DNA from: Inia geoffrensis | Taxonomy: Eukaryota > Chordata > Mammalia > Artiodactyla > Iniidae | Assembly (NCBI GenBank): GCA_036417435.1 | Contig: CM070904.1 | Span: 41,388,408-41,452,407, forward strand | DNA: 64,000 bases | Direction of reading: 5' to 3' | Shown: positions 23,205-35,240 of the stretch, piece by piece | Position numbering within the stretch: the first letter of the stretch is position 1 | Layout: each line of letters begins with the position of its first letter | Position numbers and translations under genes: made by a program | Notes under the pieces: generated by a model | Told to the model about the DNA's origin: nothing | The model's database searches: none | The model's input: only the letters and a program-made list of their open reading frames with translations

Positions 23205-24012
23205 TAAGTGGGGCAGCCCATCCTCTTAGGACAGACACGTCCTCTGGACACCAACTGGATATCCTGTAACTAAATTCAGTTCTGATACTAACTACTCAGA
23301 GTTAGTTTCAGATCCCACAGGCTTCAGGGTTCACTATCCTCACTTCAGATGCCAGTCACAAGTATTGGGCCCCCAAGGCACCACACATCTCTGTCTGACT
23401 TGACTATAAAGTCAAGGGTTCCCACAGTCCTCCCCGCCTCAGGTTTTATAGTTTGCTAGAACGCCTCACAAAACTAAGGGAAACATTTTTTTGTTTATTA
23501 CATTCACTGATTTATTATGAAGGGTATTACTCTGAAGGATACAGATGAACAGCCAGTTGAAGAGGTACTTAGCGTGTGGTCCTGAAGGGTCCCGCGTGAA
23601 GGAGCTGCTGCTTCTTGGAGGTGGGATGTGTCATCCTCTGGCACGTGGATGTGTTCCCCAACCCAGAAGCTCTCTGAATCCCCTTTTTTTTTTTTTTTAG
23701 AGTTTATGGACGTTCCATTACATAGGCATGCTTGATTGAATCATAAGTCATTGGTGATTAACTCAATCTCTAGCCCCTCTCTCCACCTTGAAAGTCAAAG
23801 GTTGGGGCTGAAAAATCTAGGCTCCTCATCATGGCTTGGTCTCCCTGGTGACCAGTCCACATCTTGAAGCTATCTGGGAGGCCATCAAGAGTTGCCTCAT
23901 TAGAACAAAGGATGCTCTTATCACCCAGGAAACTCCAAGGGATTTAGGATTTAGGAGCTCTGGGTCAGGGACAGGGGACAGACTAAATATATATTTCTTC
24001 TTATGTCACACA
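23205..24012 (-). mobile_element. ERV-type LTR, antisense, family not assigned
   Basis: About 800 bp in a known solo-LTR arrangement. On the plus strand it shows ggacaccaactggatatcct, gatcccacaggcttcagggt, a sttattatgaaggg-type block, then catggcttggtctccctggt and actaaatatatatttcttct. On the minus strand it would start TGTGTGACATAAG and end near the cccatcctcttagg block. A T-run interrupts it near 23680. No internal retroviral genes flank it, so it is a solo LTR. I cannot fix the family name. Confidence -1.
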
Positions 24013-24224
24013 GCCAAACAGGTTGAAGTATTTTGAATATCATCACTGCTCTAGAACTTTTATTCACTTGACTTATTTATAGTATTTTTTGGTATTTTGC
24101 TGCTTCCTGTTTTTCATGAGGGACAACAACCGGGATTGAAGACAGAGAGGAGTTTGCACTGCATGTTTTGTGGGGTTGTTGTTGGTGTGACTTTTTGTTT
24201 GTTCCTTGGCTTGAGTTTGATTTA

Positions 24225-24292
24225 TATTTCCCATATGCTTGGCACATCCTTGGTACTTAGTATGAAATAAATATTTATTGTTTGGTCAAGAG
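24225..24292 (+). mobile_element. L2 or MIR 3' end fossil
   Basis: tgcttggcacatccttggta followed by aataaatatttattgtttgg is the shared CORE-SINE/L2 tail. Confidence -1.
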
Positions 24293-25894
24293 GTTCACAG
24301 TACCAAGAGCAGTGGGATCATTCATGCCTGTTCTGTTCACTCGAGCAATACTATTACAATGGATGGCTTTGTGGACAAGCAATGTTGCCTGCCATTCCAG
24401 TAAAGGATCGAGCCATCAGCTACCCCCCCTTCACAGTGTGCCCTAGGGGAATTCAGGATAGAGGAAAACTGGACCTATTATGCGCTTTGGATACTGACCC
24501 TAGAAAGTTAAGTTGCATACCTGAAGAATAATTTCATTGAGCTCAGATTCTTGCATTTTACCATACATAGAAAAGTGCTAAAATCATTAACTTGAGATGT
24601 CTGTTTTCGCGATTAGCAGTAATCTTTTGATGTTTGACTACATGTTTTGTTTTGGTTTTGGTTTTTTCCCAGCCAAAAACTCCTATGTGTCCTGGCTCCT
24701 CCCGTACCTCTTTGGAGCAGTTCCTCAGAGCATCTGAGAGGCTGTCTCCCGGGCTCTAGTCCTCTGTAAGGTCCCCTAACTGGCAATTTGTAGGTTGTGC
24801 GTTTTTCTCCAGTCGATAGTTCCAGAGCGTGAACTGCTAAAGAGACAATAAAATACATACCATGCACAATTTCTAGCCCTCTCTCTGACTGACCCCAGAC
24901 ATCTCAGTTTGTTCTAATTGTTAAAATTGAGAAAGAGAACCACCACCCCAGATGATGGCTGGGGTGGGAACTTTCACTTCTTTGAAAGCAGCAAATGCCT
25001 CCTCACTTGGCAGGCAGCTTACTGGCATGCCTTTGGAGCACACATTGCATGAGGCAAACCCTTTTGCAAGAACAGGTTACTTATTTATCCATTTCCCAGC
25101 CGTGTTACAATTCTTCTCTCTTCTCCTGAAACTCCTCTCTGCCACTCAGGGACAGATTTTAAAATATGCTGTCATTATGCAGCCTAAGTAGCATTTCACA
25201 TTTGTAATTTGTTGTGTTGATCGATGTGGGCCACACTTGGCAAAAATAATAGTGCAGTTTAAACTGTTTAAATATCATTAATACCAATATTTCATGATGC
25301 ACCCTGCTTACAAATGGAAATCTTACAGTCGGAAAGGAGCAACTAATGGCAAGCAAAGCTGAAGAGTAAAGCGCTGCTGGTGAGTTCACACATTTCTAAG
25401 TACCTAATGAGTCAGAGGGGGCTGGATAAGTGTCTGTAACCAAATGACTCCCTCTGTTTCTAGCTCATAATATAGTCATACATCCCGATTTAGGGATCAC
25501 ATAAGAGCCAGCTTCACGCAGCCTGTCACAGTTGGAGTGCCAGCCAGCCCCTTTCCTCCTTAGTCTGTAAGTATCTCCTCTCTTGCCCCTGGGTCTTTGC
25601 TTGCCAGCTCCGTCTGACATTTCAGCTCCAGATACTTGCACGGAGCCAATTCCTCCCAATCTGACAGCTATTTGACCTGTTTTCTCTGACTCACTTCTCT
25701 CTCCTTTCCCCAGTGTCAGTATACTTACTGCCTAGAGAGAAGGAGGGATAGACCTGTGTCCCCTACCAGCCTCTGCCTTGCAAGAATAGAATTCCTGGCT
25801 CCTGGGTATATTCCATTTCTAACCTTTTCATCCAGGAGGATGGAGCAAAATCAGCTTTTTGAAAATACAAAATACTCAGTTATCATATAACTGC
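24293..25894. other. Unique non-coding sequence
   Basis: No supported exon or repeat. Includes a long pyrimidine-rich stretch around 25540-25715 with no exon frame after it. Confidence -1.
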
Positions 25895-26020
25895 GTATAA
25901 TATCTTCATTCATTCAACCAACCATTATTATTTACAAGACACCACGCTGGAGGCTGAAAAATCAGGGCTGTGACCTCAATGAGCTTTCAGTTGATGCAGG
26001 AATAAACTGATTTTTTTTTA
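25895..26020 (-). mobile_element. L2 3' end fossil, antisense
   Basis: cattcattcaaccaaccatt, then acaagacaccacgctggagg and caatgagctttcagttgatg follow the antisense L2 tail. Confidence -1.
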
Positions 26021-26581
26021 GTTTAATCAAATTACTTTTATTTGTGTAATTAATTTTATTATGATGGTATGAATACTTAATAATTGTGACCCACTGTGCT
26101 AAATGTTTGAAATAAGGGGCTATCAGTATAAAGGAGTGGTGTCTTAGAGGCTTGAACTGTGGTTTGAAGAATTAGCAGGTTGAAAATTAACACACACACT
26201 CAAAGGTACATAAAATATCACCAAACAGGAAAACGGCCAGGAATTTTGTACTGCTTCTCCAATCTGAAACAAATCACCAAAGAGATGGATCAGTGAAAAC
26301 CTGCTACTTTCTTTAGAGAAATGAATGGTTTTGGAAAGGGAGTAAAGAAATATGAATTGCTAGAAGGAAGTATTGATTAAAGGATTAAAAGAACCAATGT
26401 ATTTTGACTGAGGAATGATGTTAGCTCTGTGTGCACACAAATTAAAGTGTTTTTTTTTTAAGTGCTTGAATTCGATCGATCAGTGGGTTATTTTGAAAAC
26501 GAAATGACAAGTCAGTCAGTTGTTTACAGAGTAATCTTATTTATGGATTCAATTCATATCAACAGTGGAGTCTTGTAGAAA

Positions 26582-26582
<1 letters not shown>
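26021..26582. other. Unique AT-rich sequence
   Basis: Nothing recognised. Confidence -1.

Positions 26583-26625
<43 letters not shown>
26583..26625. repeat. (TG)n microsatellite
   Basis: About 21 uninterrupted TG units, the longest dinucleotide TG run in the window. Confidence -1.
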
Positions 26626-26626
<1 letters not shown>

Positions 26627-27169
26627 CGACCATCTAAAACATATTCTTTGATATAAAGGAGCTGTTACAGTGGAGGATTCCTGGACTGAATGTCAATATG
26701 ATGACATAGTGTGAGTGTGTTTCATGTTTAGTAATTGTAATCATTGTTGCTTCTGTTGTGGTCATCCATTTACAATGCTTGGTGTCAGTTTATTTATCTC
26801 TTGTAAAAATAAAATACAGTGTGTGTGAAAAAATAGTAAAGCAAATATATTCTTTGTTAAAATAAAGTTTTATTTATTTTGGTGGTGTGTTATCCTAAGG
26901 AAATAGGGCAATCTAGGGAAGTATTATCTAATTCATCAATGAGTTTAATTGATTCTGTCATAAAAGTATAAAAACGTGGTCAGTTATCTTGCTCTTCTCT
27001 TTAGCTGAACACGGTGGATATTTGCTAGTGTTGCCGTCCCCAGGTTGAAACCCCAACTTTACTTTGAAGAACCATTTTCCCCTACATGTAGTCTGTGATG
27101 TTTGGGTGGTACTGACTCTATGCTGGATCCACAGGTAAACGGGAGACTCCCACATGGAGAATCAGAGCA
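26626..27169. other. Unique non-coding sequence
   Basis: Nothing recognised. Confidence -1.
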
Positions 27170-27550
27170 CTGAGTGGCCCTGGGTGCGGGGTTGACTGAG
27201 GGGTGGACATGTGACCCAATGAGAACTGCAATTGACCTTTAACAGAGATTGCTGGGGAAAAAATTCACTCTATTCCATTAGACTTGAACTTCGGAGGATT
27301 TGAGGCTGGAGCCCTGGAGGAAGCCATCTTGCCAGGATCAGTGGAACTGGACACAGAGATAACAGAAAAAGCAGTCAAGAGATGTGGAGGGAGAAACTGC
27401 TTTCTAGAGTCATTTTTTTGGTTTCCTGAATCAAGTAATACCTAGAGTCTACCATGGGCTTTTCAGCCCTAAGGATCAATGCATTCCCATTTTGCTTAAA
27501 CCCTTTGGGCTTAAGTTTTTGCCATTTGCGGTAAGGACAATCCTGTTACA
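27170..27550 (+). mobile_element. Probable fossil LTR (MaLR-like) or other old repeat
   Basis: catgtgacccaatgagaact, gaggaagccatcttgccagg and the 3' part cattttgcttaaaccctttg resemble an old LTR-like repeat class. The family is uncertain and divergence is high. Confidence -1.
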
Positions 27551-27575
27551 AGCTAATTGGGTACCTATATTTTTT

Positions 27576-27729
27576 CTTTCTTTTTTCTTTTCTTTTCTGT
27601 TCTTTTTTTTTTTTTTTTTCGGCCGTGCTGCGCAGCTTGTGGGATCTTAGTTCCCTGGCCAGAGATCACACGCAGGCCCCGGCAGTGAAAGTGCTGAGTC
27701 CTAACTACTGGACCACCTGGGAATTCCCT
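27576..27729 (-). mobile_element. Short tRNA-derived SINE (CHR-related), antisense
   Basis: After T-rich sequence the body runs cggccgtgctgcgcagcttg, then gatcttagttccctggccag and the antisense A-box region ccaactactggaccacctgg-like end. Duplications ggtacctatattttt (about 27559-27575) and ggatacctacattttt (27730-27745) flank it, with two mismatches, so it is older than the short-form copies. Confidence -1.
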
Positions 27730-27844
27730 GGATACCTACATTTTTAACCTTTAGTAATATCAAATTCATGTGCAGTTTTGTCATGCACAAAATTGATGTC
27801 TGTTGCATTTCATGGCATACTTTGGAAGTTACTTTGCAGTTATT

Positions 27845-28040
27845 TGGGAAGGCAACATGGCTAGGAAAAGGAGTCAGATAGACCTAGATTTTAATTCACA
27901 TTCCTATTATGTATGTATTGTGTAACACTGAGAGTGTCATTTCAACTCTCTGAGCCCTTGTTTCCTCATCTGTCAGGCACAGCAATGACTACCTCGTAGC
28001 GTTTTTATGAGGCTTCAGTGGGATAGCATATTGTATAACA
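27845..28040 (+). mobile_element. MIR SINE
   Basis: ggagtcagatagacctagat, tcatttcaactctctgagcc and gtttcctcatctgtcaggca are in MIR order. Confidence -1.
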
Positions 28041-28334
28041 AGAGAAGAGTGATAGATGCTGGAATATTGTGAATCAAAAGATATTTCAGTGCCTTTACTT
28101 GTAGATTATTCAGGTACAATCTTGTTTTATGCAAGAATAGTAGCAAGGAGTTAACTAAATAAATCTGTTTATAATCAATATCATTAAAATTGACACCTCT
28201 TGCCTGATCTAATGCCAAAGCCTCGAAGTAATGGAGAAGTAAACTCCCCAGGGTAATCTGGCCTCCACATTGCCTGTTTCATAACCCCCTTAGGTTTCCT
28301 ACTGCACACACATGGCCTTTCTCAAGGTGTCACC

Positions 28335-28460
28335 TGTGGACAACTTGTATCAGGATCACCAGAGATGTTACAAATACATATTCCTCGACTCCACTGTAGA
28401 CCTCCTTCATTAGAATCCTTAGGAGTTTCTGAAGTACACGCCAAAGTTCAAGACCTACTG
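28335..28460 (+). mobile_element. MER5-type hAT DNA transposon fossil
   Basis: ttgtatcaggatcaccagag and ccttcattagaatccttagg fit the MER5 body. No clear terminal inverted repeats remain. Confidence -1.
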
Positions 28461-28479
28461 GCCCACAGGGTAAAGGTCA

Positions 28480-28925
28480 CATTGCTTGGGATGGCACACA
28501 AAGCTCTCAGCTCTCTGGCACTTTGCAGACTCACCTTTCTACCACTTAGTTCTTCCTCCATCCTCTACATTCCAGCCACACCAAAAATTCTTGGCATTCC
28601 TTGAGCATACAATTATCTTTAGTCATTAAATTTTCATACTTGGATCACTTTCACCTGAAAAATCTTTCCCTTCACTCTTTAGCAAATTCCTACTTATCTC
28701 TAGTGAGAGAGGTTAAGTGAAATCTTTCAGGATTCTCCCACGTTGAGAGAGATAGTCCTTTTTCTTTCTAAGACCCTTTTCACTTTTATGAATTATTTGT
28801 TTTTACATGACTGTCACCTCCCCCCCCCCCTTATTTTCTCCACTGGACTGTGAATAATTGAGATATGATCACTATTATATAATGAGGTCCTCTATAGATA
28901 TGTGTTGAATAAATGAATGAAAGAC
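28480..28925 (+). mobile_element. L2 LINE 3' end with ORF2 C-terminus remnant
   Basis: The translated remnant AHKALSSLALCRLTFLPLSS matches the end of the CR1-like L2 ORF2. The 3' tail tgttgaataaatgaatgaaa follows. A poly C run sits at 28819-28831. Decayed. Confidence -1.
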
Positions 28926-28949
28926 AGAATGAATGATTCGTTGTAGCAG

Positions 28950-29217
28950 GCATTAGAAATACAATGATATACAGGCAAAGTGAGGATTTTCAGTGCAACT
29001 GGGGAATTAGCTCTTTCACCTAAGGGTTATTTAACAAGATAAGACCTGCACGTTCTAAGGGACTAACTATTGTTTGAAAGATAAAGGCTAAATAATTTCA
29101 CTCTGCTTAGGGAGGCCTCATAAAGAAGGTGAAGACTTGAGCCTTGAAGGAGAAGAATAAACAAGCAGTAAAAACAGGCAAGTGTAATGTAGAATGTCCA
29201 AGGAGTCTGGGTATTTT
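28950..29217 (-). mobile_element. L2 fossil, antisense
   Basis: cattagaaatacaatgatat and gggaggcctcataaagaagg fit the antisense L2 order. It faces the preceding sense L2 tail to tail. Confidence -1.
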
Positions 29218-29228
29218 AAGGAATAGAG

Positions 29229-29553
29229 GGACTTCCCTGGTGGTGCAGTGGTTAAGAATACGGCTGCCAATGCAGGGGACACAGGTTCGATCCCTGGTCT
29301 GGGAAGATCACACATGCTGCAGAGCAACTAAGCCCGTGAGCCACAACTACTGAGCCTGCACTCTAGAGCCCGCGAGCCACAGCTACTGCAGCCCTCATGC
29401 CTAGAGCCCGTGCTCCGCAACAAAGGAAGCCACCGCAATGAGAAGCCCACGCACCACAACGAACAGTAGCCCACGCTCGCCGCAACTAGAGAAAGCCCGT
29501 GCACAGCAACAAAGACCCAATGCAGACAAAAATTTAAAAAAAAGTTTTTTTTG
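29229..29553 (+). mobile_element. CHR-type SINE, long form
   Basis: Head gacttccctggtggtgcagt (A box) and caggttcgatccctggt (B box), then the repeated ctagagcccgygagccacar motif, ending in agacccaatgcagac and an A-rich tail. About 300 bp. Short imperfect duplications aaggaatagag (29218-29228) and aaggaatttag (29554-29564) flank it. Confidence -1.
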
Positions 29554-29571
29554 AAGGAATTTAGAATCCTT

Positions 29572-29855
29572 CCCCCAATTTTCTTTTACTGAAGTGTAGT
29601 TGATTTACAGTGATGTGCTAATTTCTGCTGTACAGCAAAGTGACTCAGTTATACACATATATGCATTCACTTTTTATATTCTTTTCTGGTATGGTTTATC
29701 CCAGGAGACTGGATACAGTTCCCTGTGCTATACGGTAGGACCTTACTGTTTATCCATTCTAAATGTAATAATTTGCATCTACTAACCCCAAACTCCCTGT
29801 GCATCCCTCTCCCTCGCTCCTCCCTTGGCAACCACAAGTCTGTTCTCATCTTCAG
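29572..29855 (-). mobile_element. L1 3' UTR fragment, antisense
   Basis: ttactgaagtgtagttgatt, then tacagcaaagtgactcagtt and ccctgtgctatacggtagg mark the L1 3' UTR. 5'-truncated. Confidence -1.
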
Positions 29856-31415
29856 TGCATCTGTGCTGAGAGAAACCATAGGAGACTTCAGAAATTCAAA
29901 TAGAAAGTTGAAGCTTTTAGAGAGGGATGTTTTTAACCATCAGGAGAATGACACTCTTCTTTAGATATCACACTTTTCTTGCTGTGATTGAGATGGGAGG
30001 TGAGAATAGAGACATGTGGGTTTAGAGTGTGGCCGTATAACTACATGGCAGCCCTTAGAGAAGTGTCCTGCATGCAACTGAAATTTGAGTGACAAGTGTG
30101 TGATCAGTCAGTTAACATTAAAAGGGAAGAAAGTGCCTTTTAAGTAGTGCATGGGAAAATTAAGCGGAAAGGAGCCTTTTAACATTTTTTTACTACTCCC
30201 TCTAAATATTGACTGTTAACTTAAAAAGTTACTGTTAGTAAGGCAGTGTGTTCTGTAGTACACCTGGAAGGATTAGAACTTAAAAGTTGTGCGAATCTGT
30301 AGGAAAAAATTAGCATCCTACCTTTGCTCTTGCAATTAGTACAGAGATGCATCCATCTCTTCTACCCTTTGCAGTAGTCAGTTGTTGACTAAATTGTGAG
30401 TAAAGAAGCTCTAGGGATCCAAAATGAGTGAGCCATGTTTACAAAAGGAACTTTTGAACAGTGTTTTCCAGAGCATGTCCCAGGGATTTGATAAAGGCTA
30501 TTATCAGATATTCTGCTCCCCAAAGGATTCTGTATTAAAATAAGTTTGAAAAACATGAATTTTAACAAATTTAAAACTGCTTCTCTCTGGTAGTCTCAGA
30601 ACTTCTGATATATAAATATGCATTATGAAAGAAAGGTGGCATACATATATAATGCAATGCCTCACAAATTTTTTTGACTACATACCTTTTCAGAGATTGT
30701 GAATGTTTCACAGACGTACAGCTTTTTCTTTGAGCACAAAGATGCTGCAGTCCGATCTATTAAGCCATTTGTGAGATTTGCATGGGGATGTTGCTGCACG
30801 TGGCTAAAAGACCTGCCAGGCCTCACCATGTTTCTCAGTGACAAGGTGCACTATCTATATTGTCATCCCTGCAAATGGTGTTGTTGGAGCACAACTGAAA
30901 TGGGACTGAATTGTAATAGAAGTGGTGTTCCTTGGACTTGTCAGATGATCCCTACAATGATGACAAGATAGAGCTTCAAGTCAGCTTAATTGCTGGCCCT
31001 GGTTGGTTAACGATGCTGTTTTAGCAGTAGGCTCTTTCATTTACTCACACAGGAAGATGAGTTGCACCGCTGCGGGCAAAATTGGAAGGTCCAAAGAGAC
31101 AGCATTAAGGAGGGTCCTGGTGATCGTTATTATAGGTCTGATTTGGGGGGCCAGGGTGCAGAAGCAGGACTCCAGGAGGCCTGCAAAGAGCCAACAGGGT
31201 TCCGTAAAGCACAGAGTAGACTAACGCATATAGGAACAAGAATAGGACTTATGATTAGAATTGTGATAAGTGATAGGGTGTGGTCCCACAAGAAAGATGG
31301 CAAGAGCTTGGTAGCTGGAATTAGAATACACAGGAGGAGAGGCACCATTGGTCTTTGAATTTTGCCGTATAACCAGCTAGATTTATCCATTCTCAAACCG
31401 GGTTTGATTTTCTAT
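29856..31415. other. Unique non-coding sequence
   Basis: A cysteine-rich open frame at 30699-30971 was checked and has no recognisable domain. A weak MER5-like trace lies near 30480-30555. Confidence -1.
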
Positions 31416-31432
31416 CAGTACTGAGCATTTTT

Positions 31433-31752
31433 CTTTTCATTTTAACTTTATTTATTTATTTATTTTTGGCTGCGTTGGGTCTTCATTGCTGCGTACAGGC
31501 TTTCTCTGGTTGCGGCGAGCAGGGGCTACTCTTTGTTGCGGTGTGCAGGCTTCTTATTACGGTGGCTTCTCTCGTTGCAGAGCACGGGCTCTAGGCGCCC
31601 CGGCTTCAGTGGTTGCAGCACACGGGCTCAGTAGTTGTGGCTCGAGGGCTTAGTTGCTCCAAGGCATGTGGGATCTTCCCAGACCAGGGATCGAACCTGT
31701 GTCCCCTGCATTGGTGGGCGGATTCTCAACCACTGCGCCACCAGAGGAGTCC
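31433..31752 (-). mobile_element. CHR-type SINE, long form, antisense
   Basis: A (ttta)n tail opens it, followed by ggctgcgttgggtcttcatt; the head is at the right end. Perfect 17-bp duplications cagtactgagcattttt lie at 31416-31432 and 31753-31769. The antisense B box reads gggatcgaacctg. Confidence -1.
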
Positions 31753-31769
31753 CAGTACTGAGCATTTTT

Positions 31770-34700
31770 GTAGCCTGGATCTTATTCTTAAAAGGTGGGT
31801 TTAAAGATTGCAACCTCATTGTTTCCACTGCCAGAAAATAAAATCGCGATGAGCAAGCCCAGGCTACTAGGGGAGTATAGGCATTCTATCTCACAGCAGT
31901 AAGGCCTGACCTGGTGAGGTACATACCCTGCTTTCTTCTGACAACAGCACTGGACTGTACAGTATTTACGTTGCTTGGGTTCTGAAGATCAGTGAAGCAG
32001 TCTTATCAGAGTATAATGTTTTCTACAATGAACGATGGCATTTAGGCAAGAGCCCATTAGGCACTGAGCCCAAGAAAATCTCCTATCATGGATGCCCTTG
32101 CCACATCACTGTGTTGGAAAACCTGTGGGTATGATTCAAGTAAACAATGATTGCCTACACAGGCAGGCCCCCAGACTGAGAACTGTTAGTGGGAAATTCA
32201 GTTCTTAAGCACTTCAAAGCCAGAAGCGCTCTCACTTAATGAAAAACTTTATGAAAGCTTATGTTCATATCTGAGTTTCTGCAGTAGGGTTTTTTAAGCA
32301 ATAAAATTACATGGAACTTCATATAATTATACCTATAATTAGCTAATAGTTGGCATAATTAACCAAAGACTCACTTGGGAGGGTACAACTGACCAGTTAC
32401 ACCTGCACTCAGCTAATTTCAGGTGCAGTTATATCTGCATGCAATTTTGTACCCCTGCAGTTACGTGTAAGGGCTAAAGGTGCACGTAAGAAAAAGAAGC
32501 CTGTGTGACTGTTTCCCCTCAGTGCTTGTGTGCTTTCTGCCACTACCTAGGATCTTATGCTTAATTTAGCATTATTTTAAATTCTCAGTAGGTAAAGTGT
32601 CTTCCTGGAGTGACATGGAGACTTTGGGTGAGTTGCAGTATTTTGCTCACAGAATGTGATGCAGTGTTTTCTTGAGCCCTAATCTAGGGCAAAGAAATGA
32701 GCCCTAATCTAGGGCTCAGAGCCAAATAGAGATGCTTAAACATCTATGAAATAAACAGAGGGAATGTATTTGACAGAGCAAGGTGTACGTGAAAGGAAGA
32801 ACTCATTTTAATTGTATTTTTGGAGTTGAGTCTTCAAGAAGTGAGTTTAGAAGCTCTGATTTACCGAGGTAATTGTTTAGCATAATATTGAGAACACAGT
32901 AGGTGTCAATAAATGTTTGGTGAATGCAATTACTTTAGGACCATTTTGAATCTGCACCTTGGGGCATCATTAGAACCATCTTGATCAAATGTATTTTGCT
33001 AGTTTCTCTGCATATCAAATGCCAGTAAAGGATGTTTTTCTAAACAGATGAAGCTATTACTGACTTAGCATCTAAAAGAGAAATTCCTAGATCTTTGCTA
33101 TTACTAATCACTGAAGAAACTAGAGATAATCTAATTACAGAAAAGGCAAAACTTTTAGATTAAGGAAAAAATAGAATTATTCTAGATTATTCTGAATCTA
33201 TTTGTTTTATAACTTACTGAATTCCTATATAAAACACATTTAATTTAGATTTAATTTGATGAGATCACAGCCTTTGGGGAAAAATTAACATCTCAGAGGT
33301 AAGATTTTCTTATTAGAGAGTGCAAGGAATTAAATGCCTTGCTATAAACAATTGAACTGCTTGGTTATGGAATTTAGACTAAACACATTTTTCATATCCC
33401 TCAGAGTTTGTCTCCAGGTACAGAGTGTGGCTGGCTTTTTCCTTGTATCCTCGTTTCTGTTTCTTATTCTGACTCTCCTCTTACCTGCAGGGTTTTATGA
33501 TCTCACTTCTGGTTTCTTTTTAAATGATGAGTGATTTAGAAATTTTATAATAACTGATGATGATGAAAACAAGTCCATAAACTTGTTAGTGACTGTAGGA
33601 ATAAAATCACAGTCATTAGGACAAATACGTTTTATGACAAATAATGAATCAAAATAGTGGATAAGCCATGGTTTTGATATTAAAAATTTAATTCATACAT
33701 CTTAGAATATTTGGGTTAGAAAAATGGGGCAGTGAGTATCTGACCCACACATTGTTTGCTCAGGTAAGACAGATATAGTTATGTGGTATAGATATCTAGT
33801 ATATCTGTGGTATATATCTATGTATATATACATATCTATGTAATACTGAATGTATCTTATGTAATAGACACAATACATAATATTTATATATAAATACATA
33901 GTGATACAGAAATGCATAGTGAAATAGCATAATTTTAACAATGTAGCTTAGAAATATTAGATGGAGAAGACAAAATATATTTGTTTTATTTTAACTCATG
34001 AAACTGCTTTGTGTTTAAATGACTCCCTATTGCTAATTTAGTTTCTTCAGAATGCATTATTCCTAACTCATTCCTTTAGTATTGGGAATGTTCCAGTTCC
34101 CTATAACATGACTGTCCAGAATTTTGTCTCATAGAAAATAAGTAAAATACAGAGTAAAACCTGTTATTCCTACACTGGTTAAACCCACCTCTCCTCTCTG
34201 TATGCACATGAATAAAAACTCCTCTGTCATGTTACTTTATAACTAGCAGACTTACCTTAATCCAGTACCTCTACTACCCATCCTTCATCTCAACTCCCTC
34301 CTTTAAAAAAAAGATTCTTGCTATTCTGATAGATAGCAAGAAGTTAAGCAAAGCTGTGGGAGCATTCGTTGTTGTTGTTATTGTTTGGGATTTTGCCTTG
34401 TTTGTTTTGGATCTCCCATTCCAACAAAGGCTTTGTGTAGTGACGTAGTCTAGTGATATGCAAAGCAGCATATTTCAAATGTTATGTAAATAGCTCTCTG
34501 CAAAGGAAGAAAGTAATGATTCCCTAGATAGATTATAATGTAGTCATAGCATACATGCCCTTAGTCCTGGCTGCCACTGGGCTTTCTAGGTTATTGAGAT
34601 TTCAGCAAGTTGCATCTGATTAAAGGACTCTTAGACCCAGCAATTTGCCTCTGATAATGTTGTTTGTTTGACTGCCTGACTGGTTCTCTTATTAGATGGA

Positions 34701-34791
34701 ATCACAATGAAAACTTTGACTAAACACTTGATTTGTCAGCTCCAATCTTAGGAGCTTTCTCTCTCCAATATCACTCTTGATTATTCAAATA
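31770..34791. other. Mostly unique AT-rich intronic sequence
   Basis: It contains only an L2-like tail near 32880-32930, the palindromic duplication at 32674-32715 and a TATA-rich patch at 33775-33905. No exon is supported. Confidence -1.
32674..32715 (+). repeat. Duplicated palindromic word
   Basis: gagccctaatctagggc occurs at 32674-32690 and 32699-32715. Each copy is itself an inverted repeat (gcccta/tagggc around atc), so the 42-base tract can pair in several ways. Confidence -1.
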
Positions 34792-34809
34792 TTTTAAAAG
34801 TGTATGTTA

Positions 34810-35142
34810 GGGCTTCCCTGGTGGCACAGTGGTTAAGAATCCGCCTGCCAATACAGGGGACGTGGGTTCGAGCCCTGGGCCGGGGAAGATCCCACATGTG
34901 GCAGAGCAGCGAAGCCCGTGCACCACAACGCCCGAGCCTGTGCTCTAGAGCCCATGAGCCACAACTGCTGAAGCCCGAGTGCCTAGAGCCCGTGCTCCGC
35001 AACAAGGGCAGCCGCTACAATGAGAAGCCTGCACACCGCCACGAAGAGTAGCCCCCACTCACCGCCACTAGAGAAAGCCCACACACAGCAACGAAGACCC
35101 AACACAGCCATAAATAAATAATGAATAAATTTATATTTTTTT
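34810..35142 (+). mobile_element. CHR-type SINE, long form
   Basis: Head gggcttccctggtggcacag (A box) and gtgggttcgagccctggg (B box). The body ends at agacccaacacagccataaa with an (aaat)n-like tail. Duplications aagtgtatgtta lie at 34798-34809 and 35143-35154. Confidence -1.
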
Positions 35143-35211
35143 AAGTGTATGTTAAATAACTCTGCCATGCACACATGTTTGCACATGTGCCCATGGGCAT
35201 GCGTGTGCATG

Positions 35212-35240
35212 CATACACACACACACACACACACACACAG
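35212..35240. repeat. (CA)n microsatellite
   Basis: An alternating CA run follows a purine/pyrimidine-alternating stretch with gcatgcgtgtgcatgcat. The combined tract from about 35165 could adopt left-handed DNA; that part is inference. Confidence -1.

Noticed and set aside
34800..35051. Small open frames inside CHR SINEs, on either strand, here and in the other copies
   Set aside because: The same peptide-like strings recur in every CHR copy and come from the SINE body, not from a gene family.
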